Shown here piece by piece: positions 27,001 to 37,645 of a stretch of 64,000 nt of DNA; positions within the stretch are counted from its first letter, which is position 1; the number at the start of each line of letters is the position of its first letter. The DNA comes from Climacteris rufus. Lineage: Eukaryota; Chordata; Aves; Passeriformes; Climacteridae. The DNA is taken from contig VZRZ01008245.1 in assembly GCA_013398175.1 (NCBI GenBank), positions 125,232-189,231 on the forward strand, given 5' to 3'. The notes under the pieces were generated by a model that worked only from the letters and a program-made list of their open reading frames with translations, was not told the origin of the DNA and made no database searches. A program made the translations under genes and the position numbers.

Positions 27001-28935
27001 AGACACATTAATTTGGTTTTCAGCTCAAAGGTTCCTCTCATTTTTTTCCCAGGTGAATGTGCTGTTGTTGCTACACAGAGACCTGGGCAGCTCAGGTGTT
27101 CTGTGCTTAAATCACGGATTTTTAACTAAGCAGCTCCAGGAAAAGGACCTTCAAACAGGAGAATTGATCGCTGCTGGTGAGCAAGTATTTCTCATTCTTA
27201 ACTCTCCTTTAATACAGCAATGAGGTTTGGTTCACAAATACATTACAAGCCTAGTTATACAAAAAAACAAATGATAGATGCATAGAGAATAGCTAGCAAA
27301 TGTTTGTTTTGGCAGGGAGTTGAAGGCAATCTACATGGTGTTGACTGTCATTTTTTGCTCTTAATCCATTAAATAACATTGGATCATATAGCATCAAAAA
27401 TGCATAAGATTAAATTTAAACTCCCCCCAACTTCAGTTCCAAAACCCTCTTGATTTTCAATAGGGTGATAATTATACCTTCAGATTATAAACTTCAGATA
27501 ATTATACCTGTGATTTTAAGATATTTGCACTTTTTTAAATACATTATGAAAGAATCCTTACTACAAAATTATAATCCTTTTTTCCCAACTTTTGCATATT
27601 TTAATGTACAGGTTTTTCCTCCAGCCACCTGAATAGAATGCTTTTCTCTTATTGAGAGTGCTAGTTATTGGAAATGGAGTTTTAGTTTGTTCACAAGAAA
27701 TTTAACTGCTAACAATGATTCTGTGAGGTTAAGACATTCATTAAACCAGTACTTTTTATGCCTCTTGGTCCTAAAAAGCATGAAGAATTTTCTTTTGTCA
27801 GTACTCAGGGTTGTAATTCCATACTGGATACCACTTTTAAATTCAAGTCAGAGATTTTCTTTATCAGTACAGGCACAAATGTCTTGGGACATTTTGGCGG
27901 GGGGGGGCACAGTGGTAGTGGTGGTGGTTGGTTTGTTGGTTTGGTTTGTTTTTTTAATATTTAAGTCAAAATAATTTCTCTGTAAATCATCCTGGTGGGT
28001 CCTAAAGCTCAACCTCTGAAAAGTGGAATCTCCAGTGAGATGACTGAGTGGTGTCCTGGTCCATATGCATCATGTTTTTTAACTCAGTTGAAACCATCTG
28101 GTATCCACCTGAATATCAGAGCTTTAATGCTTAAAGGTGATTGTACTGGATAAAGCAGACTTATCAGTTAAAAACTATTTGGCTTTGTGATTTTTTTTTC
28201 TCAACTTTTGCTTCTGTTGTCTGACTTTTATCGTGGCCAGAAGTTACTGAATTTCTTACAATGATCTTTGGCAGGAAGAGAATGCTAAACCAGACAGAAG
28301 CGCAGATGAATTGGTTTGTTCAGAAGTAGTTGAGCTGAAATTCAGCATAAAAAATGCAATGAAGAATGGGGAAGTTTTCATTGTGACAAACAGCTGAAAA
28401 TTTCTTTGATATTTATCTCACAGACTTTAACAACATGTCTCACAGAGTGGAGACTTAAAAAAATCACAACCATTTCAACATTTTTGAGGGATTTGGCAAT
28501 TTAAAAAGTATTCTACTTGGAGGCAAACAACTGTCAATTTTCCTACTTTATTAAAAAGGATATTATGAGGCATTTTTTGCAAAAAAACTCTAACATAAAA
28601 AGAAATAAAAATCCCATGCTGTTATGTTTCACTGAAATTCAAAAAAAAAATGGAGCACTGTTTTGAAATTGTCAGGATTCTGTACTACAACATTGTTCTA
28701 GTTCATAAGAAACAAATGAGAACAGTCCCCTGCAGCTTGATTTTGACAGCTGAGAGTAAAGTTGTACAGTAAAATTAAGCATCTCCAGTTTCCCCTTTTC
28801 TCACAAAGGTAAGCATTTCTAAAAATAACCAAAACTGGCTCCGAAGTATAGATTGTTAGAATGCCACTAAGACATTGAACACACTGCACCAGGTGATAAA
28901 TCCAAGTGACTAAAGCTGTTGCTTTTTTTATCCAG
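24046..28935. other. AGR3 upstream region; 5' UTR exon not located
   Basis: AGR2 has a non-coding first exon, and the AGR3 start codon sits behind a splice acceptor at 28935, so AGR3 should also have a non-coding first exon somewhere upstream. I could not identify it: no TATA-plus-donor combination stood out convincingly. A G/T-rich stretch (27895-27955) and short repeats (aaggctga units at about 26080-26115) are the only other structures noted. Confidence 0.5.
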
Positions 28936-29068
28936 ATTCCTTGCTGCATTGAAAGGAAAATAATGCTTCATTCAACATTGGCCTTGTCCCTCCTGCTAAT
29001 TGCAGTCACTTCCAACCTTGCAATGGCAATTAAAAAGGAAAAACGAGCACCTCAGACACTGTCAAGAG
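28936..29068 (+). CDS. AGR3: AGR3 coding exon 1 (signal peptide)
   Basis: The acceptor is a T-rich tract ending ...ttatccag; 27 bases of 5' UTR precede ATG at 28963. The exon encodes residues 1-35 plus one base (signal peptide, KKEKR, PQTLSR) and ends at a GT donor in phase 1. The exon start is inferred from the acceptor and from the matching structure in AGR2. Confidence 0.92.
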
Positions 29069-32000
29069 GTATTGTATATTTTCTGGATCTAGTTAGCTCC
29101 TTAATTCACTATATAGGCTAGAAAATATTTTTACATTTATAGAATGCATATATATGTGTGTATATATATATATATATGTAAAACTCACATAGAATGCACA
29201 TATATACTTACTGAGGTGTGTTTCTTTAGTGTTAAGTGATATTCTAAGTAATATATGTTCTTTCATGTCATTTCACTCCATCACTTTATTCTTAAGGATA
29301 TGACTGAGGGTCTCATATAACCTGCATAATTTATATAATCATAGTGATCTAATAGAAGCAAATAACCTAAACTGAGTCTCCACAATCAGGATGTACATGT
29401 AGGACTACCAATGAATAATATCCTTTCATGTCACATTTGAAAGACATTTTATTATTGTAACTTACCATAACTTCAGTTGTTATGGAACAAATTTTCTACA
29501 GGCTCATTTTTGTACACAGAACAACAGTCTGAACCACTAGTGGGATTTACTGTGTTATTGGTTTTTTGCTTTTCGTCAGATACCCACTGCAAAGCGTGTG
29601 AGTAATTCGCTTCCTTTGGTTCATAATTTTCAACTTGGATGTTAAATAAAGACCCTGTTTTAATTTATTTATGTATGATCAATCCTTAGAAATACAAGCA
29701 GAGAAACAGCTTAGCAAGCTCTTTTTCCCTTCCCCATCTTCCTTCTCCTTTTGGGATTATTCATCCAAAAAAACTCTATGTCCCTTCCTGACCTCTTCAA
29801 GCTATGCAAAGCCTGTAAATCCCACAGCTCACCTCTGCGGTTTCCCTGTCTTGGCAAAGCTGCACAAGTTACAGAGGTTCCATCTGAGCCTAATGGCTCA
29901 GAGACCACTTGACAAAATCATGCAACACCTGGACTAGCCTAAGAGAATTTTCAAAACACTTTCTGTAAGCAGTATCCCTAGGGAAAGGTTATAATCGAAC
30001 TGGTATGAATTACCTATTTTGCCTAGGTCAGGATTTATTTTTCCCACTAAGCCTAAATGCACAAAAAAGATTACAAAATCTTTTACATTCTGTCAGTTTT
30101 GGGAGAAAAAAAAAAAGTCACAAGAAAACAGGTGTCATTTTTCTAATTCTGATTTCAGGCTTGTTGGAATGTGTTGAGCTCTTTACCTGTAATTTTCACT
30201 GATCAAAGGGGAATACTTAAACATGCTGCAAAATGTCCCTTGCTGACTCCTCTGTGCAGTTACCTGCATCAGGAGCTGACTGCAGGCAGGATTGGGAAGG
30301 CACTAGTCAACATGCCAGAATCCCACCACCATCCAGATAGAGCTGTCTACTGAAAGATGATCTAGAAGCATCACAAGCAACTGTCCCATGAGAAGTCTAA
30401 CAGCAAATCTGGGCTGGTCCAAACACTGTCCAGACATCGCAGAAGCAACAGAGCTTTAACCTGGTCCAGATCCAGAAATTGTTCGACAATTCCCATGAGG
30501 GCTGTCATGAATGGAACCACACTGCCTAGGATGCAGGGATCCACTACACAGGGGCTAGCATCTTTGGAAGCTGGAGGCATAAAACCAACTGGACAATTTG
30601 CAATTTGCAAACAGAGAACTGTGTATCCAAAGCTGTGGATGAGCTGTGTAGCTGATGTTCCTGAGAATTTTGTTTTGGTGGAGGTTTTTATTTAACAGCC
30701 ATTTTTAAATTGAATTATTTAATTAAATTATGAACTTGCAATCCAGGGATTGAAGTTACTTTGGAGTTAAGTGTCTATCCCAAGACTGTTCTGATGACGT
30801 TCATATTAAAGTTGATCTTATTTGAGCTATCATATTTTATTTTTCTCTCTGTTATATGCCAGCTTCTGTCTAAGTCCCAGGGTCTACATGAAATACTGAG
30901 CAGACAATAGGAAGATAGAAAGGATTTAGGTGCTGATTTAGGGACCTCTGAGCACTTAGAGAGATATCTAACAAGTCCATCAAAGGACTTGAACAGGATA
31001 GAGAACATTTGACTAAAAACCCCCAATATTATTTGTGTGCAACTGCTGATACACATTGAAAAAAAAAGTAGGGGGAAAAAGAAGGATTTTTTAATGAGTT
31101 ACTTGTCTGGCCACTTGTCTTGCTAATGCTTTTGTTTTATTTCTAGGGTGGGGAGATGAAATTACTTGGGTACAAACTTATGAAGAAGGGCTTTATCAAG
31201 CAAAGAAAAGGTAAGAGATTAGAAAGTAGTATGAGGACAAAGTTGTTACTCTGTCGTGCCAGAATATACTGTAATGAGACAGAACAAAGAAACACCATGA
31301 CAGCTGCTCTGCAGACCACCCAGTTAAATAAAACAGACTGTGTCTATAAATAAAAGCCCTTATAGGGCTCTTATGATTCTGAAGTAACATCATGGGCCAA
31401 TAATGTAGCAGTCATTTCTTTGTCACTAAAGCATTTGAATTATCAATCATAAATAGACACCATAATTTTTTAAATTACATCTATTGTGCTTTAATATCAT
31501 GCACTTGTGATTGCTTCCTTGAAATCTGTTACATTTGCTCTTGCATTGTAATCTGCTGTAATCTACATGCCAACTTATTAGTTGGCATGATATAATCACA
31601 GTTTCTCACTATCTTGGTAGAAATGGAAGTTCCAATCTCAGTCTTCTCTGGGACTCAGCTGAAAATATGTTTGAGAATTCACAACAATAATAATTTAAAT
31701 ATATTTTACAGTTCATTGTAGATCACAAGAGTGTAGCATGAGCTATTGCTAAATTGAAGGCAAATATTTTTTTTTAAATAAAAGACAATAATTTAATGTA
31801 CACTGTGTGAAAATGGTTAGAAATTAACAACTCCTGACAGTGAAAGCAGACCAAGCAGTAGTAACTGATCTGCTGAACAGTAAATATAGTTTTAAAAAAT
31901 ACAGGAGAAAGTGCACAGAATTTATGTTTTGACATCCAAAATATAAAATTTTAATACTTTATGAAACTATTTACAGAAGAAAAATAATATACCATATATC

Positions 32001-35000
32001 TGTTCAAGAAAGCTTAAAACACAAAACCCAGTATTTTATGACAAACCTAATCTTACAAAATCTATTTTATTCCAATTAATGTAGTTTATTTTTATTTTCT
32101 TAATCATGGGAAAATTCATACCTAAGCAACATTAAATACCTCTTTAGTTTGATTATTTACTACCTGGGAATGAAATTATGGTGGACCTGTTGTTTCTTTC
32201 TTCTAGAATCTCTTACTATAGGCAGTCTATTTAGATGTAGAAACTCTGTTACTCTATTTCTTTATTTTATTAAGTACTTATGTTTTTTTCCCTTGATCAC
32301 AAATTTCTGTAATATTTTGTGGAGTGTCTATGTGGTTTTAATGTGGGATAACATAAGATTAAATAAAATTTGCCTTTTTCTGTCTGCTAGTAAAAGCACC
32401 CATTTGAATACATGTCAAATGATCTAACTATATCTTTTACTATTATAATAAAGTAACAAGCCACTGATGGTAATTCATCATTTGGAAGACTGTCAATACT
32501 GCCAAGGTAATTGTGATTTTTTGTGTGTTAAAATTTTGTGAGTATTTTTATAAGAAACTGAACTTATCTATATATTTACCTTGCACTTACTGAAAATTAT
32601 TCAAAGAAACAGGTAAATGAAAATGTGTCTGAAAAGTGAAGAATTTATTACCATTATTTACAAAAGCTCCACTATGAAACCACTCAATAAAAAACATGAA
32701 AAATTCTCAGTGCTGCTGTACTGCTATCCCAAATGCAGCACTCGTCAGTTCAAATTCAGAGGCACAGCTTTGCTACCGACTCATGGAACAGGATTAATAT
32801 TGTTTAGCTCTCCTGAACTGGTAACTGAAGAAGGAGGCGAGGATAGGGCTGCTGAAATTGATCTAACAAGAATATTCTGAGAATAATGCACTTTTGTCAA
32901 GCCAAGACATGGTATCCATTGAGACAACAGGCTTCATAAATAACACAAGAGAGCTTCCATTTTCATAGCCGGAGGTTGTACTGCCATGGGCCAAAAAACT
33001 CCAAAAAGCAGTGATAGAGCCCTTAAGTGTCTCCTTAGGAATGTGAGTCAGCAGAGACAGGAACAATGTGGCCAGTCTCTAGCTGATGTGGTGCCCAAAC
33101 ACAGACGGAAAAGCACAGTTTGAGATGGACTTCAAAGTGATCCTATCTTTTCTAGCACTGAAGAAAGCTTTCGCAGAAAATGAAGAAATACAGGAAATGG
33201 CCCAAAATAACTTCATTATGCTGAATCTCATGGTATGAAGGGTTTGGGGCAATTTGACTGGTATCTTTTTATGGTCTGTGTTTTCTCTTTCTTTGTCTTG
33301 CTTTTTCACGTCATTTTAGCTAATACCTCTGACATTTTAGTTGTATAAGTAGAGGCATTTGTGCATGTGTATTCACACACAAGTAGTACCTGTTTGGTTT
33401 TGTCCTCTGGTGCAAGGTTATTCACAGGTGGTACTACTTCAGCAAAATTTACAGAAATATTTTAATAACTAATTTTGACTTTTTATACCAGCATGAAACC
33501 ACAGATAAAAACCTGTCACCTGATGGACAATATGTGCCTCGAATCATGTTTATAGGTATGTACAATATTTATCTTTATTATTCCAGTGCTCTCCTTTGGG
33601 GACATCAAAATGATTTGTTTTGTCAAAAGAAAATATCTCTCTGCCTCTTTCGCATACTTTGACTCTTGTAAACTTCCTCAGAGAACAGATGTGTTCTGGA
33701 GGGTACTAATTTGGGTTTGGGGGCAAGCTGCTTAAAAATCTCTTAGCACCTGGGCTTTTGCTCTCCATGCTTCATGCTAATGCTGTTACAAGACAAAGTT
33801 TACTGAAAAAGTCAAATACCTGACTAAATGTAGATGTCTATAATGTGGACATTACCACAGAATAAACTAACTGTCAGTGGCATCTAAGGAATGATTTATC
33901 CCATTGTGAAGCTGACTTCTGGAATGGATCAAATTAATTATGCCCCAGAGCGCCTGTTCCTTTCCACTCACTGTACAGGGAGCCTGGAGTGGCCAGCTCT
34001 GTGGTGGCATTTAAAGTTAAGCCCACACTCAGAGAGAGAGCAGTGTAGTTACAGAGTCAGTTAATTAACAAAAAACTTAGAACTGGGAGAAGAGGTGCCC
34101 ACAATTTGTTCCCATGCTGGCAGCGTTAGGAATCAGAAGATTTTCATTCTGAAGGCTCTAGCTAGGTAATGCTAATATTGCCTTAGATAGGCATGACCCT
34201 CACTGTGTGTGCATCCAGTCAAATTAGCCTCTCCTGATGTCAACCTAGAATTTGTAAAACAGGATATTTTTCTTTAAATATGCATGAATGAATGAATGTG
34301 TAACCTAGCACTTAAAAATAGCTGTGTTATTATAAAATGAGCATTACTTTTTGCTCAGGATTTCTCCAAGTAAAGAGCAGTTGGTTGGGACAGAGCGTAA
34401 AGGCCTCGTAATTGCTGCATTGGTGAAATCAGAAACAGGGCTGCCAGAGTAGTGCCACTCCATTACCCTCAGCTGGAGTGGGAACGGAAGGCAATGTTTA
34501 ATCCAAATGCTTTTTCAGACCCATCTCTCACAGTAAGAGCTGACATCACAGGAAGATACTCCAACCGGCTTTACACTTATGAGCCACAGGACATGCCATT
34601 CCGTAAGTGCCCCTTTGCTGTGTTACCTTGCATTTCACACTGTAAGCAGCCAGATACACCCTATCCCAATCCCTTGTGCTTGAGAATTCAGTAGGATCTC
34701 GGAGTAAAGAATAAATACTGCGTGAGAGCATTTGCAATGAATTATAATGGTCTAACCTGTTCCAGCAAAACAATCACACCTATTGTCCCATAGAATTTAT
34801 TGGGACTACTCAAGTAAGAAAAATTGAAAGACCATGGGTGAGAACTTTCAGGATCAAGATCTGAGCGATTTGCTGGAGAATGGTGAAAGTCACTATGCTC
34901 AAAAGTATCCAACTGCACAATGTAAATAGCCAGTGGTGGGAGGGAGTCTGCAAAGAAATGCTGGTGGTTACCTCTGTACCACCTAACACCCATATTTCAG

Positions 35001-35411
35001 AAAGGAATGTGATTTTTCAGGTTGAGCCAGTTCTTAGTCTATGCCATCTATTTGACACCAGTGCAATATCTCGCCACAAATGCACACATCACATCTGATT
35101 ACCAGGTTTGCTGTTGAAGGAGGGAGTTGAAAGGAGTCTTGTCAAATCCCTTTAAGTTAAACATTTTGATTCATGAAAAATTTTACCTTCTGTTTTAGTA
35201 TCAATGACAGAGTTTTCAAAATAGAAATCTCTAAAATAAAATGTGTGACCATAAATCACTTTCAGTGTGAATAGTTTACTAAATCAAATTAGGTGGGATT
35301 TTTTAATTATACAAATGCACTTCTAATGCATTTTTACAGTTCTTATTTATTTTTCTTTCAGTAATAGAGAACATGAAGAAAGCACTACGCCTCATTCAGA
35401 CAGAACTGTAA
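28963..35411 (+). CDS. AGR3: Anterior gradient protein 3 (AGR3), complete spliced coding region
   Basis: Encodes a small secretory-pathway protein of the PDI superfamily; mammalian AGR3 is expressed in ciliated airway and secretory epithelia. Seven coding exons joined at GT-AG sites (28963-29068, 31147-31210, 32454-32506, 33156-33232, 33492-33555, 34519-34602, 35362-35411) give 165 residues; human AGR3 has 166. Residues 1-22 are a signal peptide (hydrophobic LALSLLLIAV core), followed by a basic KKEKR stretch and the family block PQTLSRGWGD (30-39). The thioredoxin-like fold includes the active-site motif CQYC (70-73), the cis-proline region YVPRIMF (114-120) and a C-terminal QTEL (162-165), a KDEL-like retention signal. 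Human AGR3 has CQYS, so Cys73 is unusual. The start is supported by homology and by A at -3. Nothing is truncated or frameshifted. AGR2 would read MEKxx... and CPHS, which rules it out here. Confidence 0.96.
29069..31146 (+). other. AGR3: AGR3 intron, 2078 bp
   Basis: Contains a TA/TG simple-sequence run (about 29147-29178) flanked by a near-duplicate of 'catagaatgca' and otherwise AT-rich DNA. No recognised transposon or embedded gene. Confidence 0.9.
31147..31210 (+). CDS. AGR3: AGR3 coding exon 2
   Basis: 64 bp between ...tttctag and gtaaga. It completes the Gly codon and encodes WGDEITWVQTYEEGLYQAKK, the conserved block before the thioredoxin core; it ends in phase 2. The same 64 bp exon is present in AGR2. 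Confidence 0.95.
31211..32453 (+). other. AGR3: AGR3 intron, 1243 bp
   Basis: AT-rich intron with no recognised repeat family. The acceptor ...ataataaag is pyrimidine-poor, hence weaker than the others, but the reading frame and homology fix it. Confidence 0.85.
32454..32506 (+). CDS. AGR3: AGR3 coding exon 3 with CQYC active site
   Basis: 53 bp encoding SNKPLMVIHHLEDCQYCQ. The two cysteine codons are TGT at 32491-32493 and TGC at 32500-32502. In human AGR3 the second position is serine. Donor gtaatt, phase 1. Confidence 0.95.
33156..33232 (+). CDS. AGR3: AGR3 coding exon 4
   Basis: 77 bp after ...cttttctag, encoding ALKKAFAENEEIQEMAQNNF and IMLNLM; it ends in phase 0 before gtatga. It is one codon longer than the AGR2 equivalent (an extra Asn before Phe), which is also the mammalian AGR3/AGR2 difference. 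Confidence 0.95.
33492..33555 (+). CDS. AGR3: AGR3 coding exon 5
   Basis: 64 bp after ...ataccag, encoding HETTDKNLSPDGQYVPRIMF and I. It carries the cis-proline loop (Val115-Pro116) that packs against the thioredoxin active site. Donor gtatgt, phase 1. Confidence 0.95.
34519..34602 (+). CDS. AGR3: AGR3 coding exon 6
   Basis: 84 bp after ...tttttcag, encoding DPSLTVRADITGRYSNRLYT and YEPQDMPF, a nearly invariant AGR-family segment. Donor gtaagt, phase 1. Confidence 0.95.
35362..35411 (+). CDS. AGR3: AGR3 coding exon 7 and stop
   Basis: After the acceptor ...ttctttcag the exon encodes LIENMKKALRLIQTEL, then TAA at 35409-35411. The amphipathic C-terminal helix and the QTEL end match the family; human AGR3 ends QSEL. 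Confidence 0.95.
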
Positions 35412-35960
35412 CCAGCAACAATGAAATGACCATAACCTCTATGAGGTGAAGCTGCACCTCTCTGTCTCTACTAGCATTTTCAACTTTTACAAAGTAGCTC
35501 TGGTATATCAGATTTCATAAGAAATTTATATGTACAATGTGGAGAACAAACAAAAAAAAGACTATCAAACCCTTTTGGAAAAAAAGAGGAACAATCTATT
35601 AAACGCTTTGAAATTAATTATCTGAATAACCAAAAATGATGGTTTAAAGTTCAGCAACTTTGAACTATATTTTATCTATTCAACTATGACTCTGTTAGGT
35701 CAGCTATAGCTTCTGACCAGGAGTTATATACAATCTTTTTTATATCTATTTGCAAATTATTACATGAGTTAATAGCTGCATCTTGGTTTCCCATTTTAAC
35801 TTTCATTGCAAGGAGCTTGTTAATTGCTAGTGAACCCTTGCTTTATACAGTTATTTCTTATTAAAGAAAAAGAAACTTTGCTGTCAAATCAGACTGGAAA
35901 GTTCATCCTATCAATTTTGGACTAGCTTACATAGAATAAAAAAACCCCAATGTTCTGGTG
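35412..35960 (+). other. AGR3: AGR3 3' UTR (end estimated)
   Basis: AT-rich sequence after the stop. Two possible poly-A signals are ATTAAA at 35860-35865 and AATAAA at 35935-35940. The cleavage site is inferred to lie 15-25 bases after whichever is used. Confidence 0.6.
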
Positions 35961-36965
35961 TTAGCTTTTCTCTGTATAATCCTTTATTGTTCTGATAGCT
36001 GAAAACAGAACAGACTGAGCATGCAGTCTCAGTAAAGTGATAATCATCAAAGGGCAGCTACAGGTTTTGCTACAATATATAGTGAAGCAAGAGAGATGGA
36101 AGGAGATAGACCCAGAACTCCAATCCTGAGGCTAAGTGATGCTTGTAAAGTTTGGTATGGGAAAAATGAGAAGGCTTGTTCTAGCTTTTTTCCTATAAAT
36201 GGCACATGAGTCATGGAAAGCTTATCCCAACTCACTCCCTCCTTTTCTGTAGCATTCCACCATGAAGGTGGCAGCTTATTGAGGGAATCTGTACATACAA
36301 AGACTTCACAAAATTTCCACAGGATCACTGGGTGTGCAAGGGTGGACACCTCTTTTGAGTAAAAAGGTGAAATTGAAATAGTTTATTTTCCCAGCAATGT
36401 GGCTTTTGTTAGAGTGAAATAGTCAGCGATTCACCTGCAGTATGAGCATGGATGTTATATTACATGTAAAGCACCTCTGTCATTTGTTTGTGCTACCTGC
36501 CATTTGCTGTGATGCTGCCTGTGTACACTTATAAAAGATGAAGGAAGAATCTCTGCAGGAAAGCTTTGCTAATTTACAATACCTAGTATTAGTATGTCAT
36601 GAATGAGTTATATTGTACTTATATATGTCTTCATAATTAAAAATTTGGATATAAGCATATATTCCAACAGAGTGGAGGTAAATGACCTGTACACCAAGAG
36701 CAAAAAATTTGTATCAGTCATTAACAATATATTGTCTTAACAATCAGTATGATGTTTCTAACCTATGGAAAAAAATGCTAGAAGTAAAACTAAAACTGGA
36801 AATCATATTCTTTTGATTTGTGCTTAGCTCTACTCATTTGTGTCTTTATCTATTCCAGATTTGGTAAGATTTCCCAGTCTGTGGTCATACATTTTTTTGA
36901 GCATGCCAGAGACATTCAGGAGAAAGGGATGAAAACTAGCTGCCAGAGATGACATAGGGTAGCAA
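35961..36965. other. Intergenic DNA, no gene seen
   Basis: AT-rich DNA downstream of AGR3; a minus-strand open frame at 36047-36349 has no recognisable motif. Confidence 0.55.
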
Positions 36966-37088
36966 CGACAGCCCTTCAGCCTCCTTTTCTCCAGACTAAA
37001 CAACCCCAGTACTCCCAGTCACTCCTCATGAAATTTTTGCTCCAGACCCTTCACCAGCTTTGTTGCCCTTCTCTGGACAGGCCTTGTT
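36966..37088 (-). mobile_element. CR1 LINE fragment (3' region)
   Basis: Antisense CR1 words in order: 'cttcagcctccttttctcca', 'gactaaacaaccccagtac', 'tgctccagacccttcaccag', 'gttgcccttctctggaca'. These are the reverse complement of the CR1 3' region in the same block as at 17.0 kb. Confidence 0.85.
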
Positions 37089-37645
37089 GATCTTCCCCCC
37101 AACTTTTACCCATAAACACTCAACCCTGTCATGACCATCATCAAGCTCTAGACAATCAAAACACTGCCTAACATGGCACTAACCCACAGCCTGCCCTTCC
37201 TTGCCTGTCCCTTTTGAAGAGTTTACAGCCATCCATTGCAGCACTCCAGTTGTGCCAGTCACCCCACCATGTTTGCATGATGGCAACCTACACCACAACT
37301 TTCTTGCTTCACAGTGGCTTCCAGTTCTTCCTGTTTGTTGCCCCTGCTGTGTGTATTGTGTAGATGCACTTCAGTTGGGCTGTTGATCCTGTCACCCTTT
37401 TGAGGGGAGAAGCCCTAATCCCTACATGACCATTCCCAGGTGCTTCATGGTTTCTAACATCAATAACCCTTGTGTTTTGCTGCCACAAGGATCTCCATCC
37501 GCTACCTCCACTGAGAGGACACACCAAAAGACCTCTCTAGCACACTGTCACTCAAACATTGGCGTGCCACTACCAGACATCTTTAGTGGGCCTGGTTTTA
37601 TCCCCTTCCCTCTTCAAATCCAGTTTAAAGTTCTTTATTCCTTTA
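37089..37645 (-). repeat. Interspersed repeat, probably another segment of the same LINE insertion
   Basis: This sequence ('tcaagctctagacaatcaaa', 'gagtttacagccatccattg', 'gtagatgcacttcagttggg', 'ctaacatcaataacccttg', 'aaatccagtttaaagttc') resembles a common interspersed sequence of bird genomes as I remember it. It abuts the antisense CR1 piece, so it is probably from the same or a nested insertion. I cannot name the family firmly. Open frames here are broken and no protein is called. Confidence 0.5.

Noticed and set aside
28906..28962. In-frame extension upstream of the AGR3 ATG
   Set aside because: It begins with GTG and crosses the splice acceptor at 28935; homology starts at the ATG at 28963.
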